A stretch of DNA of 64,000 bases from RZZS01 sp964491785 (GTDB taxonomy: Bacteria > Pseudomonadota > Alphaproteobacteria > Micavibrionales > Micavibrionaceae): assembly GCA_964491785.1 (NCBI GenBank), contig CAZBGS010000009.1, positions 3,883-67,882 on the forward strand, written 5' to 3'. The notes below the pieces were generated by a model. That model was not told the DNA's origin. It did no database searches and was given only the letters and a program-made list of their open reading frames with translations. Below are positions 29,838-38,937 of the stretch, piece by piece. The translations under genes were made by a program, and so were the position numbers. Position 1 is the first letter of the stretch; each line of letters begins with the position of its first letter.

Positions 29838-31100
29838 ATGGCCTTGAGAATTGCAGTTCAGAAAGAAACCGGCGCTGACGAAACACGGGTCGCGGCCACG
29901 CCCGACACGGTGAAGAAATACGTCGCCATGGGCTTCGAAGTGACCGTTGAATCCGGAGCCGGGGAAAGATCGTGCTTCACCGACGAAATGTACAGGGATG
30001 CCGGTGCCGCAATAGCAAAAACTCCCGGCGAAACCGCCAAAGGCGCGGATATCGTCCTGCGCGTGTCGGCCCCGGCTTCCGGGGAAATTCAGGATTTTCC
30101 CAAAGGCTGCATTCTGATCGCCATGCTTGCGCCTCATAAAAACGAGAAACTTGTAAAGGATCTCGCCTCCGCAGGCGTAACCGCGATGGCCATGGAACTG
30201 CTGCCGCGGATCACAAGGGCTCAGGCGATGGACGTCCTGTCCTCGCAGTCGAACCTGGCCGGATACAAGGCCGTGCTTGACGCCGCCGAGCATTTTACCC
30301 GCGCCTTCCCGATGATGATGACCGCCGCCGGAACGATAGCCCCGGCCAGGGTATTCGTCATGGGCGCCGGCGTCGCCGGTCTTCAGGCTATCGCCACCGC
30401 GCGGCGTCTTGGCGCTGTCGTTTCCGCGACCGACGTCCGTCCCGCCGCCAGGGAACAGGTCGCCTCGCTCGGCGCCAGCTTCGTCGCCGTCGAGGACGAG
30501 GAGTTCCGGCAGGCTGAAACCGCGGGCGGCTATGCAAAAGAAATGTCCGCTGAATACAGGAAGAAGCAACAGGCGCTGATCGAGGAAACCATCCGCAAGC
30601 AGGACATCGTCATTACCACCGCCCTCATCCCCGGCAGGCCCGCTCCGAAACTGATCAGCGAGGCCATGGTCAAATCGATGAAACAGGGCTCGGTTATCGT
30701 GGATCTCGCTGCGGAATCCGGCGGCAACTGCGAACTCTCGCAGGCCGGAAAAGTGGTTAAAAAGCACGGCGTGACCATAATCGCCCATAACAACTTCGCC
30801 GGACGCCTCGCCACGGACGCCTCGGCCCTTTACGCCAAAAATTTACTCAACCTTGTGGCTCTGCTGGTCAAGGAAGGCAAAATTGCGCTCAATAGCGAGG
30901 ACGAGATCATCAGAGCCATCACCCTGACCGGTGGCGGCAAGACTGCCGAAGCTCCCGCGCCAAAAGCCGAAAAGGAAAAGAAAGTTCCGGACGCGCCGCA
31001 GGAAACACCCTCCAAAGACGAAGCGAAGCCGAAATCACCGGCCAAAAAGGCTCCGGCGAAAAAGAAGGCTTCTTCTCCCAAAAGCGAAACCAGGGAATAA
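29838..31100 (+). CDS. pntAA: NAD(P) transhydrogenase subunit alpha, part 1
   Basis: From ATG 29838 (GGGGAT 7 nt upstream) the protein has 420 aa and starts 'MALRIAVQKETGADETRVAA'. Earlier in-frame starts back to 29682 add non-family sequence. The NAD(H)-binding domain I has 'RVFVMGAGVAGLQAIATARR' and 'VIVDLAAESGGNCE'. The last about 50 residues form an Ala/Pro/Lys-rich tail ('KSPAKKAPAKKKASSPKS'), unlike the usual end. The enzyme couples proton entry to NADPH formation. Confidence 0.95.
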   Translation: MALRIAVQKETGADETRVAATPDTVKKYVAMGFEVTVESGAGERSCFTDEMYRDAGAAIAKTPGETAKGADIVLRVSAPASGEIQDFPKGCILIAMLAPHKNEKLVKDLASAGVTAMAMELLPRITRAQAMDVLSSQSNLAGYKAVLDAAEHFTRAFPMMMTAAGTIAPARVFVMGAGVAGLQAIATARRLGAVVSATDVRPAAREQVASLGASFVAVEDEEFRQAETAGGYAKEMSAEYRKKQQALIEETIRKQDIVITTALIPGRPAPKLISEAMVKSMKQGSVIVDLAAESGGNCELSQAGKVVKKHGVTIIAHNNFAGRLATDASALYAKNLLNLVALLVKEGKIALNSEDEIIRAITLTGGGKTAEAPAPKAEKEKKVPDAPQETPSKDEAKPKSPAKKAPAKKKASSPKSETRE

Positions 31101-31120
31101 CACGAGAGGAATAACCAAAA

Positions 31121-31579
31121 ATGTCTAATAACCCCGCTATCGAAACGACCGCTAAAGTCGCCGCGCAGCAAGGCATAACCGACAAGGCCGCGGAACTCGC
31201 CAATATGGCGAGCGAACTGGCGAAGCAGGCTTACGAACTGGGCGTTCAGGTAAGCGATCTGGCCGCTGCCGGTCACGGAACCGGCGGCTTCTTCATGACC
31301 GGCCTTACCGTTTTCGCGCTGGCCTGCTTCGTAGGTTATTATGTCGTCTGGCGCGTTACTCCGGCCCTGCATTCCCCGCTGATGGGCATCACCAACGCCA
31401 TCTCGTCGGTTATCATCGTCGGCGCGGTCATCGCTCTCGGCGCGGGCGGCGAAGGGCAGGAAGTTTCCGGCTTCTCGCAGTTTCTCGCATTTCTCGCGGT
31501 AACTCTGGCCTCCGTAAACATCTTCGGCGGCTTCATCATCACGCGGCGCATGCTGCACATGTTCAAGAAAAAGGCTTAG
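31121..31579 (+). CDS. pntAB: NAD(P) transhydrogenase subunit alpha, part 2
   Basis: The 152-aa protein has three or four membrane helices including 'GLTVFALACFVGYYVVW' and 'HSPLMGITNAISSVIIVGA', the PntAB hallmark. An extra helical N-terminus of about 45 residues precedes them. It forms part of the proton channel with PntB. It lies 20 bp after pntAA and 17 bp before pntB. Confidence 0.95.
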   Translation: MSNNPAIETTAKVAAQQGITDKAAELANMASELAKQAYELGVQVSDLAAAGHGTGGFFMTGLTVFALACFVGYYVVWRVTPALHSPLMGITNAISSVIIVGAVIALGAGGEGQEVSGFSQFLAFLAVTLASVNIFGGFIITRRMLHMFKKKA

Positions 31580-31596
31580 AGAGAAGGATCTGGCAG

Positions 31597-32982
31597 ATGG
31601 ATAATTTTTCCGCGTTAATATATCTCGTTGCCGCTGTGTGCTTCATCATGGCGCTGCGCGGCCTTTCGCATCCCGAAAGCGCGAGATCCGGCGTCGTATA
31701 TGGCATATCGGGCATGGCCCTTGCCGTGGTCGCCACTTTCTTTACCGTAAGCAGCTCGCATATCTGGATACTGCTCGGCATCGTTCTCGGCGGCGGAATA
31801 GGTGCGGCTATCGCCAATAAGATACAGATGACCGCACTGCCGCAGCTTATGGCAGCCTTTCACTCGCTCGTAGGTATCGCCGCGGTGTTCGTCGCTGCCG
31901 CCGCCTTCTACAATCCCGAGGCCTACGGCATCGGCGTCGAAGGCAGCATCCATGCCGTCAGCCTGATCGAAATGGCCCTGGGCAGCGCTATCGGCGCGCT
32001 TACCTTTACCGGCTCGATCATCGCCTGGGGCAAGCTTCAGGGGACGATAAGCGGCAAGCCTCTGGTATTCCAGGGACAGCATGCGATGAACGCTTTGCTT
32101 GGCGGACTGCTGTTCCTTGCCGTCATCCTGTTCGTCGCCACCCAAAGCGGTTTCTGGTTCTGGTTCCTGGTTCTGCTGGCGCTCGTTCTCGGAGTTCTGA
32201 TGATCGTGCCGATCGGCGGCGCGGACATGCCGGTTATCGTATCGATGCTCAACTCCTATTCCGGATGGGCCGCGGCGGGTATCGGCTTTACGCTGCACAA
32301 CAACCTCCTGATCATCACCGGCGCTCTTGTCGGCGCTTCCGGAGCGATTCTCTCTTATATAATGTGCAAGGCGATGAACCGCTCCTTCGTCAGCGTCCTG
32401 CTCGGCGGCTTTGGCGGGGAGCAGTCGGCCGGTTCAGGCGCGGATTTGGGCGACCGAAGCGCCAAAATCGGCGCTGCTGAAGACGCCGCCTACATCATGA
32501 AGAACGCCGGCAAGGTGGTCATCGTCCCCGGTTACGGCATGGCCGTGGCCCAGGCCCAGCACGCGGTTCGCGAAATGGCCGACATCCTCAAGAAAGAAGG
32601 CGTCGACGTTAAATACGCGATCCACCCCGTCGCCGGTCGTATGCCCGGCCACATGAACGTTCTCCTTGCCGAAGCCAACGTCCCCTATGACGAGGTCTTC
32701 GAGCTTGAGGACATCAACCGCGACTTTAACCAGACGGACGTCGTTTACGTCATCGGCGCCAACGACATTACCAACCCTGCCGCCAAGACCGACCCGCAAT
32801 CGCCGATCTACGGCATGCCGGTTCTCGACGTCGAAAACGCCCGCACGGTGCTGTTCGTGAAGCGCTCTTTAGGCTCAGGCTATGCCGGTGTCGACAACCC
32901 GCTGTTCTATCGCGACAACACCATGATGCTCCTGGGCGACGCCAAAAAAATGACCGAGGAGATCATCAAGGCACTGGAATAG
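31597..32982 (+). CDS. pntB: NAD(P) transhydrogenase subunit beta
   Basis: The 461-aa protein starts with eight or so membrane helices ('GGADMPVIVSMLNSYSGWAA') followed by the NADP(H)-binding domain III ('VIVPGYGMAVAQAQHAVREM', 'HPVAGRMPGHMNVLLAEANV', 'GANDITNPAAK'). All are standard PntB motifs. Last subunit gene of the pntAA-pntAB-pntB operon. Confidence 0.97.
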   Translation: MDNFSALIYLVAAVCFIMALRGLSHPESARSGVVYGISGMALAVVATFFTVSSSHIWILLGIVLGGGIGAAIANKIQMTALPQLMAAFHSLVGIAAVFVAAAAFYNPEAYGIGVEGSIHAVSLIEMALGSAIGALTFTGSIIAWGKLQGTISGKPLVFQGQHAMNALLGGLLFLAVILFVATQSGFWFWFLVLLALVLGVLMIVPIGGADMPVIVSMLNSYSGWAAAGIGFTLHNNLLIITGALVGASGAILSYIMCKAMNRSFVSVLLGGFGGEQSAGSGADLGDRSAKIGAAEDAAYIMKNAGKVVIVPGYGMAVAQAQHAVREMADILKKEGVDVKYAIHPVAGRMPGHMNVLLAEANVPYDEVFELEDINRDFNQTDVVYVIGANDITNPAAKTDPQSPIYGMPVLDVENARTVLFVKRSLGSGYAGVDNPLFYRDNTMMLLGDAKKMTEEIIKALE

Positions 32983-32994
32983 AAAGGAAAACTC

Positions 32995-33480
32995 ATGAAG
33001 TTGTCTGTATCCCGGAAGGTTTTCCTAGCGGCATTTGTCTTGACCTTCCTCTCGTCCGGGGCACCCTTTGCACAGGTAGGATGCACCATGATCGGCTGCG
33101 TCAGTGGACTGACAATAAATTTCGATGATGGCAAATGGCTTCCGGGGGAATACCATTTCGACTTGATTGCCGACGGTACGGCCTACCACTGCCAGGGCTC
33201 TCTGCCTTTCAGGAGTTGCGAAAACAATGTTATCTGCGATCGTGAGGGCATCATGATCGGTGAATCCGGATGCGCCATGCCTCCGGAAACACATGGTTTT
33301 TTTGCCGTGATGATGGAAGAAATTCCCGGCTCCATATCCTTGACCGTTAAGCACGAAAGCGGCCGCGAATACCAGTTTTCCTCTGGCGTTGAGCCGCAAT
33401 GCGGCTACCCCAACGGCAAGGAATGCGATATCGAACCTTGTTGCTCGGCTGTTTTAAATCAGAAGTTGGAATGGAAGTAG
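32995..33480 (+). CDS. Secreted cysteine-rich hypothetical protein
   Basis: The 161-aa product has a signal peptide ('FLAAFVLTFLSSGAPFAQ') and about ten cysteines in the mature part, including CTMIGC and a C-terminal ECDIEPCC, suggesting several disulfides in the periplasm. AAAGGAAA precedes the ATG 12 bp after pntB, so it may be read from the same transcript. No family recognised. A 12-bp palindrome CCTGATATCAGG follows the stop directly. Confidence 0.75.
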   Translation: MKLSVSRKVFLAAFVLTFLSSGAPFAQVGCTMIGCVSGLTINFDDGKWLPGEYHFDLIADGTAYHCQGSLPFRSCENNVICDREGIMIGESGCAMPPETHGFFAVMMEEIPGSISLTVKHESGREYQFSSGVEPQCGYPNGKECDIEPCCSAVLNQKLEWK

Positions 33481-33536
33481 CCTGATATCAGGTTATTAAG
33501 CTTTGTGACTTCAATGCCTTGTATTAACATAGCGCG

Positions 33537-34550
33537 ATGAGCATTCCAGATTCGAATTCACTGCCGCCGCTTGAAGAACGCTTTCTGCCCCCGGAAGGGT
33601 GGCGCTGGCACAGCTTTCGCAACCCGCAAGGCAAAACCCTGCGCTTTGGCACCGTGTCCCCGAAAAGCCGCATACCTCATGCCGTCGTGGTGTGCCTGCC
33701 GGGTCTTTCTGAATTTGGCGAGAAGTATTTTGAGCTGGCAAGGGATCTGCTTGACCGCAATCTCTCCTTCTGGATTCTCGACTGGCAGGGGCAGGGCGGG
33801 TCGGATCGTCATTTCGCCTCTTCGGGAAGACGGCATTCAACCGGCTTCCAGCAGGATGTCGCCGATCTTCATTACTTTATCATGGAGTACGTCAAGCATT
33901 CTGCCGTCCACCCGGATGTTGGACGCATACCCCTAGTTATGCTTGGCCATTCTCTGGGCGGGAATATAGGCCTTCACTATATGCATGAATATCCAGATGT
34001 ATTTAACTGCGCCGCTCTTAACGCTCCGATGCTCGGAATATGCGCGATCAAAATGCCACTGGTTCTGGCGCAGGTAATAACTGCCATGGTCAGCCTTCCT
34101 TTTGGAGGTCTCTACGCATATGGCGAAAGCGACTGGAAGGAATCATGGCGCGGCGCTTATGAGGACGGGCCTTTCTCAAGCGATCCTGCGCGCAGTCGTA
34201 TCCATAACGCCTGGTGCCGACATGATTCGCGCCTGCAGGCTGGCGGAGTAACCTATCGCTGGGTGTTCGAGGCTTGCCGCTCCTGCTACGGTGTGCAAAA
34301 AAAGAATTATCTTGAATCCATAAAGACCCCTGTCATGATCCATATTTCCGGCAAGGACGAGTTTGTCGACAACGAAGCTATACGGTCGGCTGCGCTCCGG
34401 CTGCCGGACTGCACACTCATCGATAACCCGCACGCCAGACATGAAACCCTGATGGAAAGGGATGAAATCAGGAACGGCTTTCTTAACGCTTTTGACAACC
34501 TTGTCAAAACCTGCGTAATTGACAGACCCGAGAGCTTGAAACCGTTCTGA
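33537..34550 (+). CDS. Alpha/beta hydrolase, lysophospholipase-like
   Basis: At 337 aa it has the fold landmarks 'VVVCLPGLSEFGEKY' (oxyanion region), 'WILDWQGQGGSDR', the nucleophile elbow 'LGHSLGGNIGLHY', a late Asp in 'GKDEFVDNEA' and His in 'NPHARHETL'. This pattern fits PldB/monoglyceride-lipase-type serine hydrolases. No signal peptide is seen, so it is probably cytoplasmic or peripheral. The precise lipid substrate is not known. Confidence 0.88.
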   Translation: MSIPDSNSLPPLEERFLPPEGWRWHSFRNPQGKTLRFGTVSPKSRIPHAVVVCLPGLSEFGEKYFELARDLLDRNLSFWILDWQGQGGSDRHFASSGRRHSTGFQQDVADLHYFIMEYVKHSAVHPDVGRIPLVMLGHSLGGNIGLHYMHEYPDVFNCAALNAPMLGICAIKMPLVLAQVITAMVSLPFGGLYAYGESDWKESWRGAYEDGPFSSDPARSRIHNAWCRHDSRLQAGGVTYRWVFEACRSCYGVQKKNYLESIKTPVMIHISGKDEFVDNEAIRSAALRLPDCTLIDNPHARHETLMERDEIRNGFLNAFDNLVKTCVIDRPESLKPF

Positions 34551-34596
34551 GAACAAGGCAAAGTAGCTAACATGATAATCAGGAGCATATGCACCC

Positions 34597-34833
34597 ATGA
34601 AACTTCCGGAAAATAGCAAAGAAGATCGTCTTAGCGACAGGATACTTTTTGCCCTCGAACTGGCTCTCGAACAGGAGTCGGCTGAAATAGCCGAAAAGCT
34701 GGTGCACGCGCTCGATATGTCGATGACCCGCAACACCGGCGGCGGAGAGTTCGTGGAGCGCAGGGACTACCCGCCCTCCATAGAAACCGCCCTCAAAAAA
34801 CTGAATGAAATCAGGGCCCGGAATAAGCTGTAA
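34597..34833 (+). CDS. Small hypothetical protein
   Basis: The 78-aa protein is charged and helical ('RILFALELALEQESAEIAEK', then 'PSIETALKKLNEIRARNKL'), with no membrane segment or cysteine. CAGGAG lies upstream of the ATG with a long gap. Its 3' end overlaps the convergent ligA end by 23 bp. No family recognised; coding is supported mainly by clean amino-acid composition and position. Confidence 0.6.
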   Translation: MKLPENSKEDRLSDRILFALELALEQESAEIAEKLVHALDMSMTRNTGGGEFVERRDYPPSIETALKKLNEIRARNKL

Positions 34834-36904
34834 GTTCCAACCATTCCAACTCGCTGAGCACCGTCACCCCCAGTTCCCTTGCTTTGGAAAGCTTTGAACC
34901 GGCGTCTTCTCCGGCGATGACGTAATCCGTTTTCGCGGAAACAGATCCGGCAACCTTGACGCCAAGGCTCTCCGCCCGCGCCTTGGCCTCCTGCCGGGTC
35001 ATGGTCGTAAGAGTGCCGGTAAAAACGGCCGTCTTTCCGGCAACCGCGCTGCCTGTGATCTCGGGAGCCTTGAAGTCCTCTATCGTCAGCACCGCCTTTA
35101 GTTCGTCGAGAACCCGGATGTTGTGCTCCTCGGCGAAGAACCCCGCGATCTCCCCGGCCACATTCGGCCCGATATCCTCGATGCCAAGCAGCTCCGCATA
35201 GGCCCTGCTTTCCCTGTCCCCGGCCTCGGTGGCCGAGCTTTGCAGGCCGGCCAGACTGCCGTAGGTCGCGGCAAGTTTGCGCGCCGTCGCCTGCCCCACA
35301 TGCCGTATGCCGAGAGCATAGATGAATCTCTCCAGCGGTATAACTCTCCTCTCGCTGATCGCCCTGAACAGATTCGATACCGACTTCTCTCCCCATCCTT
35401 CCCACTGCTGCAAGGGCTTCTCAAGCTCCCGGTTCTTTTCCTCCAGATGGAAGATATCCGCGGGCGAGCGCACCAGCCCCTTATCCCAGAAGTCTTCGAT
35501 TATCCTGTTGCCAAGCCCCTCGATGTCGAACGCGTCCCTGCTTACGAAATGCCGCAGCCTCTCAACGGCTTGCGCGGGACATACCAGCCCGCCGGTGCAA
35601 CGCCTCGCCGCCTCGCCTTCCTCGCGGATGGCCAGAGAATCGCAGACCGGGCAGGTTTCGGGAAAGGGAAAAGGCCGGGTGCCGTTTTCACGCTTCTCGG
35701 CCAGAACCCGGACTATCTGCGGAATGACGTCCCCGGCTCTCTGCACGACCACCATGTCTCCCTCGCGAATGTCCTTGCGTGCGATCTCGTCCTCGTTATG
35801 CAGGGTCGCCCGCGAGACCACCACCCCGCCCACCGTAATCGGCTCCAGCCTTGCCACCGGGGTAAGCGCCCCGGTTCTGCCAACCTGTACGTCGATTTTG
35901 TTGAGCCTTGTCACCGCCTGCTCCGCCGGGAACTTGTGCGCGGTAGCCCAGCGCGGGGATCGCGATACGAAACCTAGCCTTTCCTGCCAGTCCTTGCGGT
36001 TGACCTTGTAAACCACCCCGTCGATCTCATAGGCAAGATCCGGCCTTGCCTCCAGCGTCCGCTGATGGATATCCATCATCTCCCGCACCGAGCGGCACAG
36101 GCCCGAAGGCTCCGCTCCCTCAAAGCCGAAATCCCGTAACCTTTCGCGCACTTCCGTCTGGCTGTTCGCAAACACCCCGCTCGTCTCTCCCAGCGCATAC
36201 CCGAAGAAATGCAGGGGCCTTGAGGCGCTGATCTTCGGATCGAGCTGGCGTACCGAACCGGCCGCAGCGTTGCGCGGATTGGCGAACACCGGCCTGCCTG
36301 CTTCCGCCTGACGCCTGTTCAGTTCCGCGAATTCGTCCCTGCGCATATAGATCTCGCCGCGAACCTCAAGAATACGCGGCGCTTTCCCGGCAAGTTTCGC
36401 GGGCACGTCGCCTATGGTCAGGACGTTGGCGGTGATATCTTCTCCCTCGTATCCGTCCCCCCTGGTCGCGGCCATAACCAGCCTGCCGTCCTCGTAACGC
36501 AGGCTGCACGAAAGCCCGTCGATTTTCGGCTCGGCCAAAACCTCGATCGCCTCGTCCTCCGGCAAATTCAGAAAGCGCCGTACCCTCTCTAGAAACTGCG
36601 AAACGTCTTCCTCGCCGAACGCGTTGGAAAGCGAGAGCATCGGCACGGCATGCCGCACTTTTTTAAAGCCTTGCGAAGGAGCCGCGCCTACGGTCTGGGT
36701 CGGGCTGTCGGGGGTGATCAGCTCGGGATATCCGGCCTCCAGCTCTTCGAGTTCGCGCCGCAACCCGTCGTATTCGGCGTCCGAGATTTCCGGCTCGTCT
36801 TCGCTGTAATACTTCCGGTCATGATAACGGATGGTCTCGCACAGCTTCCTGTGTCTGTGCCTTGCATCCTCAATCGACAAGTCAAACAGCGAACCGCTCA
36901 TCAC
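34811..36904 (-). CDS. ligA: NAD-dependent DNA ligase
   Basis: The 697-aa protein has all LigA domains: Ia ('RHRKLCETIRYHDRKYY'), adenylation with active-site Lys in 'AEPKIDGLSCSLRY', OB fold, zinc finger ('CPVCDSLAIR' with 'RRCTGGLVCPAQ'), helix-hairpin-helix repeats, and a C-terminal BRCT domain ('GKTAVFTGTLTTMTRQEAKA'). It seals nicks in replication and repair. No neighbouring gene belongs to the same pathway. Confidence 0.98.
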   Translation of the reverse strand: MMSGSLFDLSIEDARHRHRKLCETIRYHDRKYYSEDEPEISDAEYDGLRRELEELEAGYPELITPDSPTQTVGAAPSQGFKKVRHAVPMLSLSNAFGEEDVSQFLERVRRFLNLPEDEAIEVLAEPKIDGLSCSLRYEDGRLVMAATRGDGYEGEDITANVLTIGDVPAKLAGKAPRILEVRGEIYMRRDEFAELNRRQAEAGRPVFANPRNAAAGSVRQLDPKISASRPLHFFGYALGETSGVFANSQTEVRERLRDFGFEGAEPSGLCRSVREMMDIHQRTLEARPDLAYEIDGVVYKVNRKDWQERLGFVSRSPRWATAHKFPAEQAVTRLNKIDVQVGRTGALTPVARLEPITVGGVVVSRATLHNEDEIARKDIREGDMVVVQRAGDVIPQIVRVLAEKRENGTRPFPFPETCPVCDSLAIREEGEAARRCTGGLVCPAQAVERLRHFVSRDAFDIEGLGNRIIEDFWDKGLVRSPADIFHLEEKNRELEKPLQQWEGWGEKSVSNLFRAISERRVIPLERFIYALGIRHVGQATARKLAATYGSLAGLQSSATEAGDRESRAYAELLGIEDIGPNVAGEIAGFFAEEHNIRVLDELKAVLTIEDFKAPEITGSAVAGKTAVFTGTLTTMTRQEAKARAESLGVKVAGSVSAKTDYVIAGEDAGSKLSKARELGVTVLSELEWLELTAYSGP

Positions 36905-37001
36905 CGGACAATCCCTGAATTATAAGAAAAAACTATATTATTCCCCGAAAAGAACATCAAATCGAAAGGTTCAATTCCCTCGGATTAAACCGCGCGCAAA
37001 A

Positions 37002-37071
37002 CCCCTCTCCCACCGGGAGATGGAGGGTGAGGGGGATAAGCTTACGCACCCCTCTCCCGGCGGGAGGGGGC
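37002..37071. repeat. Dispersed palindromic repeat, CCCCTCTCCC family
   Basis: Two 'CCCCTCTCCC' arms (37002 and 37049) each face their own inverted copy ('CCACCGGGAGA', 'CGGCGGGAGGGGG'), with GAGGGTGAGGGGG between. The same vocabulary (CTCTCCC, GGGTGAGGGG) occurs in the alaS insert at 40465-40555, so the two belong to one dispersed family. Confidence 0.7.
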
Positions 37072-37173
37072 AAAAACTGTAGTAAAATCGGCTATCCAAC
37101 GGTACGTGGCTATGCATTCGCCTCGGCCCTGACCGGGGCAATACACCCTGCCGCCCACCCGGCGGTTCCCGCA

Positions 37174-37211
37174 TGTATAGTCCTGTATAGTCTATACGTA
37201 TAGCTATACAG
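37174..37211. repeat. Nested TATAC palindrome
   Basis: CTGTATAG (37183-37190) and CTATACAG (37204-37211) flank a perfect 12-bp palindrome CTATACGTATAG (37192-37203). A further TGTATAG starts at 37174. It is AT-rich in a GC-rich setting and lies upstream of ligA. Possible operator or cruciform; unassigned. Confidence 0.5.
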
Positions 37212-37260
37212 CTTTAAACACCATGCCTGTATTGGGGAGAGGCTAAAGAACACGTTGATA

Positions 37261-38937
37261 TTACTGCGGTTTACTCTTTTTTGCAACACGATCCAGCATT
37301 TCTCCCTGTTTTTTCTTCGACAGCAGATCTCTTGCTTTCTCATAGGAAGGATCGTTCCAGAAGATGTGACAGCCGTTGCATCCTCGGCCGCAGCAGCCCT
37401 CGGTTCCAAGACGCGGCGACCTGTGCCTCGGACGGCCGGAATTTTCGCTGTCCACGGCTTCCTGCAATTTCGAACGGGTTCTCGCATAAATTTTTTCGCT
37501 TCCACGCCCCTGCTCCAGCCGCATGGCCGCGCGGTCATGCGCAAGGCGCGCGCGTTCGGCTTCGCTTATGGCTTTCTCTTTCCGGATCACCGTCACCGGC
37601 CTCAGCAAATCCCTGATTTCTTGGGCATTCTCGCGGTCGAAGGCGGAAAAGGGCACAACGATTGAAACCTGGTCGCCCGCGTTGACAACCTCAAGCTTCT
37701 CGTCCTTTGCGGTTTCGAATTCATAAAGGCGCAGGAAGAAACTTTTATCCGTCCGCGCCGGAAGAAATTCGAAAACGTCGCCCGCCTCCAGCCGGTTCTT
37801 GACGCGGATGATCATGGCGTCGTTCGTGGTTTCCTCGATAATCCCGGCATACTCCCATTCGCCCGCCGAGGAGTTTACCTCGTAGCTGTGCGCGTGGCCG
37901 GTAAGCCGCCCGTCATGAAAGGCGAGCGTATAGCCGCGCCCGGGAATGGATTCCAGTTCCCGCATATAGGGCTTCGGATCCCAGTTTTCCGGATCCTCGA
38001 ACCAGTCGTCGATAGCCTGCCGGTAAGCGCGGGCGGTAAGCGCGACGTAATAGGGGCTTCGTCCTCGCCCCTCGATCTTCAGGACATCGACTCCGATGCC
38101 CATGTATTCGTCGAGCCGCGGCATCAGGCACAGATCTTTGGAATTGAGAATATAAGATCCCCGCTCGTCCTCAGTGATCGGAAGAAACTCCCCGGGCCTG
38201 TAGCCTTCTTCCAGCAGGAATTCAAACAGACCTGAATTGCTCTCGTTGATATCGAGTTCCTGCAAGCTGCCGTCCTTAAGCTTCAGGTGAACCCGGTAAT
38301 TCCAGCGGCATGAATTGGCGCAGTTCCCCTGATTGGCCCCCCTCTCCGCCATGAAGTTGGAGAGAAGGCAGCGCCCTGAATAGGTCATGCACATCGCCCC
38401 GTGCACGAAAGCCTCAAGCCGCACGTCAGGACACTTCTCGCGGATCTCGGCAAGCTCCCTGAAACTGACCTCGCGCCCGAGCACCACCAGCTTCGCCCCC
38501 TGCTTCCTCCAGTAATCTACCGTAAGCCACGAACAGGTATTGGCCTGTGTCGAAATATGCAGATTGAATTCCGGGGCATTTTCTTTCAGATAAGCGAATA
38601 TGCCCGGATCTGATACCAGAATCCCGTCCGGCCCTACTCTGCGGATAGTCTCGACATATTCGGGAAGCTTTGGAATATCCTTGTTATGCGAGAAGATATT
38701 GAGCGTTAAATATACTCTTACACCATTATCATGGGCAAAACGCACTCCATCAACCACATCTTCCAGCGAGAGTTTGGAAGAAGTCCGCATCGACATATCG
38801 GGCGTGCCCATATAAACCGAGTCCGCCCCATACAACACCGCCGCCCTAAGCGTATCCTTCGACCCGGCGGGGAGCAGGAGTTCAGGTTTTTTACGAGGCG
38901 GTTTTGTCATGGCGTTTACGTCTTGCGCCGAAGCCAT
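37261..38937 (-). CDS. U32 peptidase-family protein (YegQ/TrhP-like)
   Basis: The 558-aa protein starts with 'KPELLLPAGSKDTLRAAVLY' and 'GADSVYMGTPDMSM' and has the U32 signature around 'CMTYSGRCLLSNFMAERGAN' with 'GNCANSCRWNY'. U32 proteins of this type (TrhP, RlhA) act in prephenate-dependent RNA hydroxylation and carry cysteine-bound iron-sulfur centres. The C-terminus adds a cysteine cluster 'CCGRGCNGC'. Which RNA it modifies is not known. The start overlaps the upstream membrane-protein gene by 22 nt; ATG 38910 is an alternative. Confidence 0.85.
   Translation of the reverse strand: MASAQDVNAMTKPPRKKPELLLPAGSKDTLRAAVLYGADSVYMGTPDMSMRTSSKLSLEDVVDGVRFAHDNGVRVYLTLNIFSHNKDIPKLPEYVETIRRVGPDGILVSDPGIFAYLKENAPEFNLHISTQANTCSWLTVDYWRKQGAKLVVLGREVSFRELAEIREKCPDVRLEAFVHGAMCMTYSGRCLLSNFMAERGANQGNCANSCRWNYRVHLKLKDGSLQELDINESNSGLFEFLLEEGYRPGEFLPITEDERGSYILNSKDLCLMPRLDEYMGIGVDVLKIEGRGRSPYYVALTARAYRQAIDDWFEDPENWDPKPYMRELESIPGRGYTLAFHDGRLTGHAHSYEVNSSAGEWEYAGIIEETTNDAMIIRVKNRLEAGDVFEFLPARTDKSFFLRLYEFETAKDEKLEVVNAGDQVSIVVPFSAFDRENAQEIRDLLRPVTVIRKEKAISEAERARLAHDRAAMRLEQGRGSEKIYARTRSKLQEAVDSENSGRPRHRSPRLGTEGCCGRGCNGCHIFWNDPSYEKARDLLSKKKQGEMLDRVAKKSKPQ

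Larger units (their letters stand above)
36905..37260. other. Non-coding region between the U32 gene and ligA
   Basis: This 356-bp stretch contains no convincing gene. It holds a CCCCTCTCCC-type palindromic repeat (37002-37071) and a nested TATAC palindrome (37183-37211), listed separately. A T-loop-like GGTTCAATTCCC near 36968 has no tRNA around it. Confidence 0.7.

Noticed and set aside
36960..36985. T-loop-like GGTTCAATTCCC
   Set aside because: No acceptor, D or anticodon stem can be built around it.
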